Positions 33,226-44,365 of a stretch of DNA of 64,000 nucleotides are shown one piece after another. The stretch is taken from NCBI GenBank assembly GCA_033977485.1, contig CM066994.1, positions 115,964,458-116,028,457 of the forward strand, in the 5' to 3' direction. A model generated the notes under the pieces. It was not told the DNA's origin. It did no database searches and saw nothing but the letters and a program-made list of their open reading frames with translations. The stretch comes from Hydrangea macrophylla. Lineage: Eukaryota; Streptophyta; Magnoliopsida; Cornales; Hydrangeaceae. Both the position numbers and the translations under genes were made by a program. Positions within the stretch are counted from its first letter, which is position 1, and every line of letters begins with the position of its first letter.

Positions 33226-33478
33226 CTCCCTCCGTCCCTTTTTCTTGAGTCCTATCTTCTATTTTGGAATATCTCAAAATTTGTGTCCACTTTCTTAAAT
33301 TGGTATACAATTTTTACTTACTTTCCAAAACTACCCTTCCTTGAAATCTACACCAAGACAAAATTTAAAAAGTTATTGTAATGATTAAGGGCAATTGTGG
33401 AAAGTTGGTGTAGATTCTTTTTGTCCCTTTAATAAGTTGAGTTCCCAAAGATGGACTCAAAAAAAGGGACAGAGAGAG
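33226..33478. mobile_element. Stowaway MITE (Tc1/mariner type)
   Basis: 253 bp with the classic end CTCCCTCCGTCCC, a slightly decayed mirror GGGACAGAGAGAG, and TA on both sides (33224-33225, 33479-33480). Confidence 0.9.
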
Positions 33479-33623
33479 TAGTTTTTAATTACTGATACAC
33501 CGCTTATGGTTTGCGTATTTTTCAGTTTGCCCCTTGTTTTGAATGTATCACTAATACCCCACGTGATTGGAACTAATGTGCAACCGTCGAGTATAATATA
33601 GCTGTGTAGTCACAATCGGCAAA

Positions 33624-35014
33624 GGGAAATGCTAGAAGCACCGAAACAAACCGATATTTTGTACTGAAATTTGGTGGGGGCCACAATTTTAAACTCAAAT
33701 ATTTGTTGGGTCGGATCATAAGAAACCCATTTCGTTTTTCAATTTTAAATCAAAAGAATGTAAGACTTTCTCTCTCCTCAACAACTGCAGAACCCATTTC
33801 AGATCTCTCATCAAATCCCTCAAAAATCCATTTCAGATCTCCAAAATTTCACTCATTTTTTTGCTCCTAAATTCATCAAATCTCTCAATCCAAACAAAAA
33901 CCCAATACACAAAATCATAAAAAAAAACCACATAAACCACAACCTGAAGATCACAATCACTATTTTCACAATAATTTCATCAGAGTTTAGCTCATTTTTG
34001 GAGAAGAAAATGGAAGAAAACCCATCAATATATCAACAACAGTTCAGCTCGGTGGCGGTTGCTGGAAGATCACAAAGCAATCCTCGAACCCAAAACAAAG
34101 CTCTTCTCCGGCGCCGGTGATAATTCCGGCTAGTTCAAAACCAGATCCACCAGAACTTGTGGTCCATCGTCGATCGATTTTCGGGGGAATTTTAGTTCCA
34201 AGTGTATAAAAGTAATTTATTGGTCTTTAGTTCTAATTATTTATTTATTTATGGGTAGGCTGGGTTTTGTATATAATGATTAATGAAGAAAGTTTTGCTA
34301 TGATGCATGATTATGGCTTAGAAAGTAATCACTCTACACAGATTGCTTCATTTCAATATGATGAGATGAGAAATAAGTTGATACATATATTTTTTTTGAC
34401 TTGCCAACTCTATAATACTTGTACAGTTCCTGAAAATGGAGAGACATATATATACACATATATGTATATGTATTCATCACATCCTATTTTTGTGGTAGGT
34501 GTTTACCAAGTTAAAATATATGCAGTGCAGTAGAAAGTAACAGTTTCAAGGAGTGTAGACTCAGCAACTTTGATCAAGAAACTGATCAGATCTGGTAAAC
34601 GTGCTGAGATTTGATGAATTTTTTACTTGTAGACTCAGTTTCAAGGACTGTAGACTCAGCAACTTTGATCAAGAAACTGACCAGATCTGGTAAACATAAA
34701 AGCAACAACCAGAACCATAAGTGTAGACTCAGCAACTTTGTTTGGATTGAGAGATTTGATGGATTTATGAACAAAAAAATGAGTGAAATTTTGGAGATCT
34801 GAAATGGGTTTTTGAGGGATTTGCTGAGAGAGATCTGAAATGGGTTTTGCAGTTTTGTTGAGGAGAGAGAAAGTCTAACATTCTTTTGGTTTAAAATTGA
34901 AAAAGGAAATGGGTTTCTTATGATCCGACCCAACAAATATTTGAGTTTAAAATTGTAGCCCCCACGGATTTCGGTACAAAATGTCGGTTTGTTTCGGTGC
35001 TTCTAGCATTTCTC
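33624..35014. mobile_element. Mutator-like element with long inverted repeats
   Basis: 1391 bp with about 220-bp terminal inverted repeats (outer word GAAATGCTAGAAGCACCGAA) and 9-bp flanks ATCGGCAAA (33615-33623) and ATCGGGAAA (35015-35023), eight of nine matching. Nine-base duplications and long TIRs are typical of Mutator. There is no transposase. The inside is patchy: a more GC-rich stretch about 34040-34190 (CTCCGGCGCCGGTGATAATT) and repeated copies of GTAGACTCAGCAACTTTGAT at about 34555, 34650 and 34723. The GC-rich part may be captured host sequence. Confidence 0.8.
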
Positions 35015-35023
35015 ATCGGGAAA

Positions 35024-35783
35024 TCGGCAAATAGGGGTCATCACTCCCCGTCCGAGAATGACTCACACGCTCAAAAGCAATGCTAAAGGAAACAGGTAGG
35101 TTGAACCTACCCCAAGCAGCGCAGTATCTGCTCTTATGAATCAGTTAGCTTCTTACATTGAACAATCAGTGCCGTATTGTCTTAAAGTCACAATAGCATG
35201 TTAGTCCTACCATGTTTGTCAAATACATCTCCTGTAGGCTTTGTTCTGTCAAATTTTACTGCTTTACTCACGGTTGCTCATTAATTCAAATTACAGGGAT
35301 ACTAGTGACACGTTAGAACCTATAGGTAAACTACAGGGCTAAACACAAAGTGTCTATATCTCTGATTAACCCCTTTTTTTCTAACAATAATGTTACAAGC
35401 ACCGAAATAAATGACCACGATTTTTCGATGCATAGATTTTGTGCACATTTTCGGTCACCAAAGCATTATTCTTTTTCTAGATTGTTGGACTTTGGAAGTG
35501 GAACGGATGCTTGGAGATTTTTACGCCACCCCACTTTACAATGTATTTTACACAACTTTATATTGCCTTGTGCCACTAGGCCCACAACTCATCAGCATTT
35601 CCCTTCAAGGATATCTTGAAATGATTCTCTCTTATTTGATCACAATATGCAAAAAATAGACCAGGGGGAAAACATACATAGGAATGGACCTTTTTGGTTT
35701 GAAGTTCATATTTGATTCTCAAATGCTTTGTCAGTTGTACTATATGTAGTTGTGATAATAAAATAATAGCATGTTGTAGACTT
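35024..35783. other. Intergenic DNA
   Basis: Overlapping short ORFs of 89 and 82 codons at 35350-35659 show no recognisable domain. No gene supported. Confidence 0.4.
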
Positions 35784-35791
35784 GTTAAAGC

Positions 35792-36300
35792 TAGGGGTGC
35801 AACTCGGGCGGGACCCAAAGGGTTTTGGCTCTGCCAAGACCCGAGCCCGAATTCAAGCAATCTGTCCAAGCCCGAGCCCGACATAAACCCGAACTTGCCA
35901 ACCCGAGCCCGAGCCCGAATTACAATTTTTTTTTTTTTTTTGTGCAAATTTTTTTTTACGTAAACAACAATATGTAGAGTATCAAATCTATTTTTTTTGT
36001 TTAGATTTGAGAAAAAATATTCATATATTAATTTAGTGCTAGAATAATATCTAATAGTGTATTATTATCACTAAAAAACACTAGAATATAATGTAAAAAA
36101 TAATAAATATATAGAATTCGGGCTCGGGCTCGGGTTCCACGGGTTAGCAAAATTCTGCCCAAGCCCGGCCCTAATTGAATTCGGGCTTGCATTTTTCTGC
36201 CCAAGCCCGCCCATGGTGAAAGTATCATGGGCCCAAGCCCAGTAATTTTTGGGCCGGGCCCGGGTTGACCACGGGTTAGCCTGCCCGAGTTGCACCCCTA
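35792..36300. mobile_element. hAT-type non-autonomous element
   Basis: 509 bp with perfect ends TAGGGGTGCAACTCGGGC and GCCCGAGTTGCACCCCTA and perfect 8-bp duplications GTTAAAGC (35784-35791, 36301-36308). The arms are rich in CCCGAGCCCGA words and the centre is AT-rich. Confidence 0.9.
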
Positions 36301-36361
36301 GTTAAAGCAGTTGGGAACCAAATTTGGACTTCAAATTAGAGAAGCAGTAGCAATACTCTAA

Positions 36362-36762
36362 GGCTCTGTTTGGTTCATGGATTTCCTGAGGGAAAAGAAA
36401 AGGGTAAGGAAAACAAGAAGGAAAACTAATTCCTTTGTGTTTTCCCTTAGGCCTTGTTTGGTGGTCAGGATAAGAGCAGGATATGATAACTTTTATCCTA
36501 TCCAGCGTTTGATGGCACCATTGGACATGATAAAATAGTCCTAAACTAGGTTTTTATCCGATTGAGACTGGGATAACTCTAACCCATGAGGGGAGGTTGG
36601 ATTAGAAGTTTGGGACAACTTCTTGGGACAAAAAAACTTTTGATTTTTTCTTTAGATCTCTCTCCTTCTTTTTTTTTTCTTTTTTTTTTTTTTTTTCAGA
36701 TCCATTTTTTTTCCCCTTTTTTCATTTTCAGATCTCCTTTTTATTTATTTTCTCAACTCTTT

Positions 36763-36811
<49 letters not shown>

Positions 36812-37301
36812 ATCTACTTTTTTTTCTTTCTTCAGACCCCGTTGTGTTAAAAAGTAGTAATTTAGTTATTCTCTAGAACTTATATCCGGGCATGTCCAAA
36901 CACAGGATTATGATATAACAGTTTATCTGACAGTTTTATCCAGCACGTTCCAAACACAGGACAACATACAGCTTATCCGACAGATAACTATCCTATCCGA
37001 TCTTGCCTTATCCTGTCCTAGCCAACAGTTTTATTCGGCCTGCCAAACGTGGCCTTAAGGTTTTCCTTCATGCTTAAATTACGTTAAATATGAAAATTTT
37101 CTAAAATTTAATCATAATATCTGAATAAAGGAAGGGAAATGACTCACAATACTTAAAATAATTAATTTACTTCTCTAACTTATTCTCTTTTCTTCATTTT
37201 TTGTCCTCATCGTTTTCCTTATTAACCAAACAAAGAAAAATATTTTCCTTTATGTTTTCCTTTCTTTTCCCTCACTAAAAATCCAAAAACCAAACAAAGC
37301 C
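36362..37301. mobile_element. Harbinger-type MITE, copy 3, split by another MITE
   Basis: Ends GGCTCTGTTTGGTTCATGGA and CCAAAAACCAAACAAAGCC, flanked by TAA (36359-36361, 37302-37304). Its body is interrupted by 36450-37054; without the insert it is about 330 bp, like its relatives. Confidence 0.85.
36450..37054. mobile_element. Nested Harbinger-type element
   Basis: 605 bp with ends GGCCTTGTTTGGTGGTCAGG and GCCTGCCAAACGTGGCC and TTA duplications (36447-36449, 37055-37057). Inside are TTATCCTGTCC-type words in both orientations and a (CT)n run at about 36769-36806. Confidence 0.85.
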
Positions 37302-37304
37302 TAA

Positions 37305-38302
37305 AACAATTGTGTTCTCTTACTCATCACAGACACCATTTTATGGTTGAGGGACTGGCAGGTAACATTCCAAGCTAGAGTGCAAACTTCTGATCATAAG
37401 TTGGATTTGATTTTTATGTTTAGTTTTCTGCTATAGTGGTTTGATTTATTAAAGAAAATGAGTGAACAAAAATGCTCTCATAAGGAAGTTGTGATTAGAA
37501 ATAAACGACTTTAGAAAAGACATACATTATTGGTAATGGTTAGCAACGATCCTCACACTTTTCAAATTAATTACTCAACCCCAACTTACAATATATTGGC
37601 AATAAGTTGAAAAATGCTCTTATATATATATTAATAAGTTCGATTATTGCAATTACTATGTAAACAACTCACTAAAGCACATAAGAACGCTTACATGACC
37701 AGCTTAGGTGAAAGAATTTATCAAATCCAAGTATGTTGCTCTTCAAAATTAATATCTTCATTTGTAAAATCTTTGAGGACCCCTAGAGGGCAAGTTGCGG
37801 AAAATTGGAAATAGAAAATTCCCATGGAATAACTGCAAATGAAAGCGAATTGTTCGCGTTTGAGTTATAATATTGTTGTGGCTAGATAGGTCATGAGATA
37901 TATATACATAAGTCTATATTATATATTCTCTTTTGGGATTTTGATTTAGAACATGAAAAGAGAAAAGAAAAAGAAAGAAATAAAGAAGAAGATATTATAT
38001 ATATATATATATATATAAATATATATGCATGAAGGTTGTAGGATAGCATTGTACACCAGCTTTTAGCGACCAACAAAATATTTCTAGTGACCAAAAAAAC
38101 TTTTAGCAACAAATCTTTTTAAAATATTTCGTTGCTAAAGGTGAAAAAAATTGTGGCTAAAGGTGAAAATTTTCATCGCTAAAAGTTCGTCGTGCTGTAA
38201 GTTAGCTAAACAAAAATTTCGTCGCTAAAAGTCAATCCGTTCCAAACCCGCCCCTTGAGGTCCGCTTAAGATCCAGATTGTATATATATATATATATATA
38301 TA
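37305..38302. other. Intergenic DNA
   Basis: It contains TA runs (37993-38018, 38281-38302) and at about 38050-38240 several GTCGCTAAAAG/CTTTTAGCGAC words in both orientations, a pattern seen in plant CACTA-like repeats; no ends found. Confidence 0.4.
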
Positions 38303-39444
38303 TCATGGTTCAAGGTCGCGGTATCGGTCGCTGAGGTCGCGGAGACGACTCGGTCGCGACGTCGCGGACTGGTATCGGGCGATACGCAAAGATACACTAG
38401 ATTTAAGGTTCAAAAAAAATTTGAAAAAATAATGAAAAATTCTAAAATAATTAGAATAACAAATTTGGCCTAATAGATTGTCACAATACACAATATACCA
38501 ATTACAATATTACATAGTATCCAATACATACGCTGCAGATTGAGTATCTGATAACACTACATATATAATTGGGATCACCTTCATCAATAGCTACCAAATC
38601 AATGCCCATCGAGTGTCGTGGGGGCTGAAAATCATCATAGTCGTTATTCTCTTGATTATTAATCACATTTAATGTGTTATATGATTTAAAATTTTAGTCT
38701 TTTATTTATTTATTAATAATTATATAATGTGGTATATAATTTTTTTTCCTAGCATTATGTAATAAAAAACCTACTTTGTAATAAAAATAATGCCTATTAT
38801 ATTATAGTAAGTAAGTATAGCATATGTATTAGTGTATCATAAACCAGTCTTTCATTGGTGCTATATATAGGTAACATTACGTAAACATTAAACAACAAAC
38901 AAATAAAAACAAAAAATAAAAAACCTAGCTTACCCCTCTGAGTCGCAGCCTCTGGTCCAGAGGAAACATCGGCGAGAGAAATGGAGAGAGAGACCTCCAC
39001 ACACACAGATCGTGTGACAGAGAGAGAGACACGAACAGAAGTATGCGAGACAGAGAAGAATCGAGCAGATCTACGCTATACAGAGAGAGAATCGAACAGA
39101 TTTGTGAGAGAATATGATGGATCTAGTTCGATCTTACCTCGTGGAGTTCGTCGAAGCTCTCTTTGCTCAGATCTATGGAAATAATGCTGAAAAGGTACCA
39201 TTCGAACAATTCGCCCTCTTTTTTAGCCTCGTATATGTCCTCTCGAGGTTCGTCTCGCCATCTCGGTCGAGATATTGCGCGATATGACACCATATCGCCC
39301 GATATGTTGTGAGACAGCCGATACAGCCACCGAGACTATGCCGTTTTGATTATTATTTGTATCGTATGTAGATATCATTTCGTCAGCCTTCGAAACCGAG
39401 TTGACTCGGCCGAGACGACTCGGTATCGACCGAGACTTTGAACC

Positions 39445-39448
<4 letters not shown>
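38303..39448. mobile_element. Inverted-repeat element between (TA)n runs
   Basis: About 1146 bp. Left end TCATGGTTCAAGGTCGCGG and right end CGAGACTTTGAACCCTGA are imperfect inverted repeats, followed inward by GACTCGGTCGCGAC-type words. TA repeats lie on both sides. The centre has a short ORF (38981-39184) that is GA-rich and not recognised. Confidence 0.55.
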
Positions 39449-39476
<28 letters not shown>

Positions 39477-39481
<5 letters not shown>

Positions 39482-39646
39482 CCCTTCTCATGAGTAAGTC
39501 CTCACTTTGTAAAGTAAAAACTTCTGTTTACAGCCGTTGGATCCATTTTTCATTAAGGGTACAGAAGTAATTTCGCAGACTGAAAAATGGATCCAACGGT
39601 TGTAAACAGAAGTAGCAAAGTGTGGACTCCCTCATGAGAAATACTG
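39477..39646. mobile_element. Hairpin element between (TA)n runs
   Basis: 170 bp folding end to end: CTTCTGTTTACAGCCGTTGG and its counterpart CCAACGGTTGTAAACAGAAG, with ends TCTCATGAG and CTCATGAGA. TA repeats on both sides. It is a different family from the 15035 and 18100 hairpins but has the same setting. Confidence 0.7.
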
Positions 39647-39677
<31 letters not shown>

Positions 39678-40113
39678 ATGTGTATATATTGATTGCTAGC
39701 ATTTGTACACATGTATATTCTATACACATACACATTAAGTCACGATTAAACACTTGCGCACATTTTTGAGTACTTGCGCACTCATTTACACACATTTTTG
39801 CACACACGTGCACACTGAAAATATTTCTTTATTTTCTTTTACTTCTTAATTTCTTCCAGAAAAAAAAGGATTTTCTTTTATTTGTTTAACAAAGAGTAAA
39901 GTGTACATAATACAAAATGAAATAAAAGAAAGATAAAATTGTGAGGTAAAAATAAAAATACAATCTAAAAGCGACTCTAACTAGTCGCCGTTGTCGATCA
40001 TGAGTCTCCTTCTTTTCTCTTACTTACCAAACTCAATACAGTCTCCAACAAAAGACCATTTTTACCACTTCGGGGAAAGATGTATGTATCCATATACAAC
40101 CCACAAGGTTTCT
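39647..40113. other. Intergenic DNA
   Basis: TA/TG microsatellite (to about 39690), CACACA-rich and A-rich sequence; no gene. Confidence 0.5.
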
Positions 40114-40215
40114 CACCCAAATATTGCAAGAACATCCCATATATGTTCACGAGCAATAGTGGGGTCATCACCCAAATATTGCAAGAACATCCCATGTATG
40201 TTCACGGCAATAGTA
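40114..40215. repeat. 55-bp direct duplication
   Basis: CACCCAAATATTGCAAGAAC occurs at 40114 and 40169; two copies downstream of the decayed minus-strand ORF. Confidence 0.85.
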
Positions 40216-40600
40216 GGTCATCGGAGGAGAAGAGTGTGATGAGAGGAAGCAACCTGATGCGATCCCCTATGATGTATTCACTGTATTCAGGAAGGGGCAG
40301 CCCGCTCAAGGTTGATAGGAAAGAAGCATACCTAGGATGATGAGAAGGGAACACGAGTTCTAATTTGTGGTCGTAGCCGAGCATAACAGAAAATTCTTCA
40401 AAGGTTGGGCACAATTCTTCACAATTAAAGAGAAACACATTATATTTGGAATACGAACAAGAAATCACAGACTCGATGAAGTTCCTTTCAAGCCTTAAGA
40501 GAACAAACTATCCAAACCATAATGCTTGAAGTAAACCCGATCAAGGCCGTGGAAGGCATCCATCCATTGAAAGAGAGCATGTGCCAATATGTTTGCCATT
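40202..40600 (-). pseudogene. Retroelement-associated plant ORF fragment (ELCPTFEEF type)
   Basis: Read on the minus strand from an ATG near 40600, a frame with SLMANILAHALFQW-like sequence hits a stop after about 34 codons. A second frame (88 codons from its first ATG, 40468-40202) carries NCEELCPTFEEFSVMLGYDH. The wording resembles plant proteins of the PMD/DUF7745 kind that occur both as host genes and as antisense ORFs in Tat-like gypsy elements. A CTCTATATAAGCC box lies just upstream on the minus strand (about 40651-40663), next to the LTR start at 40666. At least one frameshift is present. The family call is from memory of motif style, not a search. Confidence 0.45.
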
Positions 40601-40665
40601 AAGAGAGAGTTTTGGGGAGTAATATGAATGAGAATTGGGAGTTTTTAGGGCTTATATAGAGTATC

Positions 40666-43600
40666 TGTAGACACCCCAATTTTGACTAAACGTCGAATTT
40701 AGGAGAGCGTCACCTCCACGTCCAATGATGACAAGGACCGAAAGATTCGAAGTATTCCAAGCTCTTCAGAAAGTTCTCCAAACGCGGTAAAATTTTCACA
40801 GATTGAAATACCAAGTATTTAGGAGAATTCAGGTATAAAACATCACTTTTGGAAAAAATCTTCGAAAATAAGTTTCTTTAAGAAAAAGGAGGAAGGAAAA
40901 GACCTAAAAGGGGAAGTTCAACAAAAACCGGCACACGGAAGAATTTTGCGGCACTCAGTGAGTGCCGAACGGCATTCGGTGAGTGCCGGACGTCACTCAC
41001 AGAATGCCGGTCCGGCATTTACTGAGTGCCACCGACAATTTCTGACTGCCGTTTGCTTTAACAATCCGTATTTTGTGGTACAATACGTATGTGTATGCGG
41101 ATAAAAACAAAAAAACTGATAAAGTAAGGTTGACAAAAACGCGGCAATCAATAATTTGGCGCGGCACTTACTGAGAGCCGCACGACAGTCATGGAATGCC
41201 ACCGCAGCTTTCACGGAGTGCCGTAGCAGCATTCACTGACTGCCGCAAAAGATTTTTGAATGCCGCCCTGTGCAACAGTCTGTCTATTTTCAGGAAGTAC
41301 GTATTGTACCACCAAATGAGGCATTTACACCTGTCTTTTACTCCGAATTTATTGAAATTACCTAGGTATTTTTGTCTATATAAGGAGAGGTATCTCCATT
41401 GGAGAGGGGACCAAGACAAAAAAAATATTGGGGGAATTTGAGAGGAATTTAGGAGAACTTTTGAGAGAAGAACATTTGGGTAGAAGAGAGAACATTGGGA
41501 GACGAATTTGAAAGAAGAGCTTAGAAGATCTTCAAAATATAGAATTTTGAGGATAGTTGGAGGTGATACTCTACTCTTGTTGGTTTTCTTTTATGGATTT
41601 AGAGCACTTGCTCACTTAGTTTTCTTGATTTCATTTCTTCTTTTTGTTTATACTTTTCTCTTGAGATTCTTGGAGATCTTCAATATCTCTCTTGAAAGCT
41701 CTTGAGTTTGATATTTTGAATCTCATATAAGCTTATGCTTCACATGGGAGTCAAAGTTTGATCATCACTTCACTTTGTAAACAAATAGATGGATCCAAGT
41801 CCATATTCATGACTTGGATTCTCTAACTTGGAATTTCATGGGATCTTCTTTATATCCTCTTGAAGTTCATGGGCTAGTTCTTTGATTCTTCTTCTCTTTT
41901 TCTTGTTTATGCTCTTCCCTTTAGACTCTTGGGGATCTTCCATATCTCACTTGAATCTCATGAGTTTGATATTTTAGTCTCATGTAAGCTTATGATTCAC
42001 ATGAGATTTAAAGTTGATCATTATTTTATTAAGAACAAGTAGATGAATCCAAACCCCTACCATGGTTTGGGTCCTTTAAGCTTGAGTTTTCATGGAGTCT
42101 CCTTATATTCCTTGAAAACTCATGAGTTTTAGTCATGTCTTGATCTCCAATGACCATCAAGTGATAGGAGAAGTGGTTTGGTTTAAACCCAACTTCATGG
42201 TTTAATAGTTGGGGTTAACAAATAAAAGTTGAACTTGGCAATGAAACAGTGGATTTAAACTGTTTTTGATCAAGGATTTTTAGTTGGAAATCTAACTGTT
42301 GGAACTGAATGAAACCAACGGGAAAATGTCTATAACTCAAAGTTCTACCACTGTAATTTTTGTTTTAAGGAGATTTCATGTTTAAAGTGGTTTGGTCATG
42401 AGTTTTGTGAAGACACTACAATCTGCCCAGAGTTTCAGAACAGCAACACCCTTTTGAAATAAGCAAATCAGAACCTTAATCAAGTATTTGTGACCCAAAA
42501 TAATTTTTTCTAAGTAGATTAATGTGTTAGGAAGCTACCCTAAAAAGAACAAAGCATTTCTGATCTTTTTACTATTTTTAAAAAATCAAACAAAATCTCT
42601 GGACAGAGAGTTGTACATCTCTAAGTGATGTCTGGTGTTTGTCCTTTTCCCAGAGATCTAACCGTTGAAACTTTGATTTTCTTTTTGATTTGGAAACTAG
42701 ACACACAGAGGCATCTTGTGTCCAAAAATCATCAAGATCAAACCACGGGAAGCATGCCTTTTATTTTCTTAAAGATCTGGTCTGCTCTCTGTAATTTTCA
42801 GAATTTTATGACAGATTTGACCAACTTTGTAAATAATGGTCTAAATGACTTTTCTATGACCTAGAGCTCAAACCATGTTTCAATAATGATTAGTTAAGCT
42901 TGAATTCAAAGTTTAAGTGATCTAAATCATTGAGTACTCCAATAATTTATTCTTTTCATGTACATATTCATATGGCTTGACACTTATAATTAGGACTTGG
43001 TTGCTTTAGATTTAATTACATTTGATAGATTTAAGCTAGAAGTCTAGGATTGTTATTTAAGATCCAACTTTATATATTGTATATCATGTGGACTAACCCT
43101 TTGTTTTGTAGCGCTATTAAGGTATGATTTCTTGAACTGCTCTTTAGTTTATCTTTATTTTATCGATTTTTCAACTTAACGCGCGACACCTTAGAATTAG
43201 GTCTTGCTTTACTTGTATATATGGATTAGAGACTCTTTTCCTAGTTTTTATTTAAATCGCATGCATTGCACGTTTAATATCCACAGCTGGATCCCAGGTA
43301 AGTTCTCTTGTTCTTTATTGCATATCATATTGCTTGCTACTTGAATTACGTGGCTTTTGAATGATATTTTGTAAATTGGTAATTTTACACCATTTTGACA
43401 TGTTTGTGTAATGTATACATATACATATGTATTAGTTGAGGGCACATTTAAATTAATAATTCGATTAAAAGGATGTTGAGTAGAGGCCTATCGCAAGATA
43501 GGATGAGAGAGGGTGTTTTAGTCCGACGGGCTCCTTCCTCTCTCATTCCATAATCCCCGGACCTAGTTAATCTCTGGTTTCTAAAAAGATCAGTTTGCTT

Positions 43601-43740
43601 TAAAAATGGTTTCTTAATTTTTCCTTTTAAAAATTAAGTGGCGACTCATTTGTTTTGAATTTGATTTTGATTTTTAAAGAAAAGTTGTGGGTAAGAAAAT
43701 TGCGATATTCACAGTATGTAGTCGGATTTGGGAAGGGTTA
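40666..43740 (+). mobile_element. Tat-like LTR, right boundary approximate
   Basis: It begins TGTAGACACCCC at 40666. In order: arrays of GTGCC/GGCAC words (40949-41032, 41159-41265), TATA box CTATATAAGG (41376-41385), a purine-rich leader, long AT-rich sequence with a loose duplication (about 41640-41760 and 41900-42010), then TGGCGACTC at 43639, a word common near the LTR/internal junction of Tat-type elements. No second LTR of the same sequence was found here, so completeness is unknown. Confidence 0.5.
40949..41265. repeat. GTGCC/GGCAC inverted-word array
   Basis: Dense alternation of GAGTGCC, GGCACTC, GAATGCC and GGCATTC, so short hairpins can form at many registers. Similar arrays are at 43802-43876, 49530-49655 and 51690-51775, always in LTR-type sequence. 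Confidence 0.7.
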
Positions 43741-43844
43741 TGAGTCCAAAGTCAAAAAGAAATCCAAAAGATGCCAAAATTTGTCAAAATTTGCAAAAAG
43801 GGCCGAGTGCCATAGTGGCTCTTGGAGTGCCATGTGGCACTCCC

Positions 43845-43856
43845 CCCCCCCCCCAA
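43845..43856. repeat. C-run inside a GTGCC/GGCAC array
   Basis: About a dozen cytosines between TGGCACT and AAGTGCC. Confidence 0.7.
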
Positions 43857-44189
43857 GTGCCACTACGGCACTCCCCCATTCCTTCTTTGTGTATGTACGT
43901 CTTTGTGCATTTTCGTTGGTTTTGGGCATCCATTTTGAGTCCGAACGGACCTTTTTGTTCATTTAAAATATTTTTATATGTGTGGGGAGTCTTCGTATGT
44001 GTTTTATTTCATTCATTCATAGTCATATAAGAGTCATAGATGTCATAGAAAGTTCTCCAAAGGAGCAAGTTATTCATACAAGCCAAACAAGAGTTCAAAA
44101 GAAAAGTGCAAGGAAAGAAATCCACAAGTGCAATCCGATCAAATACAGTCATGCGTAGTAGTGCATAACAGGTAAGATAAAGTATAAAG

Positions 44190-44365
44190 CTAATCTCGGG
44201 GATGTCTCGTGCCCGCATTTTCCTGATAGGATTTCTTCGGCCGCACTGGTACCAGCTCTTCATTTTCATCCTTGTTATCCTCTACAATAGTTCGACGGGA
44301 GGAAGTAGAATGCCTCACTGGCTCCGGCATCGGTCTAACGGGAGGTCGGCGTGATGATGATGCTC
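44190..44365 (-). pseudogene. Short ORF tail cut by the solo LTR
   Basis: On the minus strand an Arg/Pro/Ser-rich reading frame (ending ENAGTRHPRD and stop) runs from the solo LTR edge to about 44190. On the other side of the solo LTR, an ATG near 46905 and a TATA-like box CCTATAAATGG (about 46933-46943) line up with it, so the solo LTR interrupted an ORF of roughly 60 codons near its start. Product unknown; it may belong to the minus-strand LTR that starts TGTAGACA at 47413. Confidence 0.4.

Noticed and set aside
34586..34936. 116-codon minus-strand ORF
   Set aside because: Lies mostly in the Mutator-like element's repeats and right inverted repeat; low complexity in Ser/Leu/Phe.
35350..35947. 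Overlapping 80-120-codon ORFs near 35.5 kb
   Set aside because: They overlap on both strands, one runs into the GC-rich arm of a hAT element, and none has a recognisable domain.
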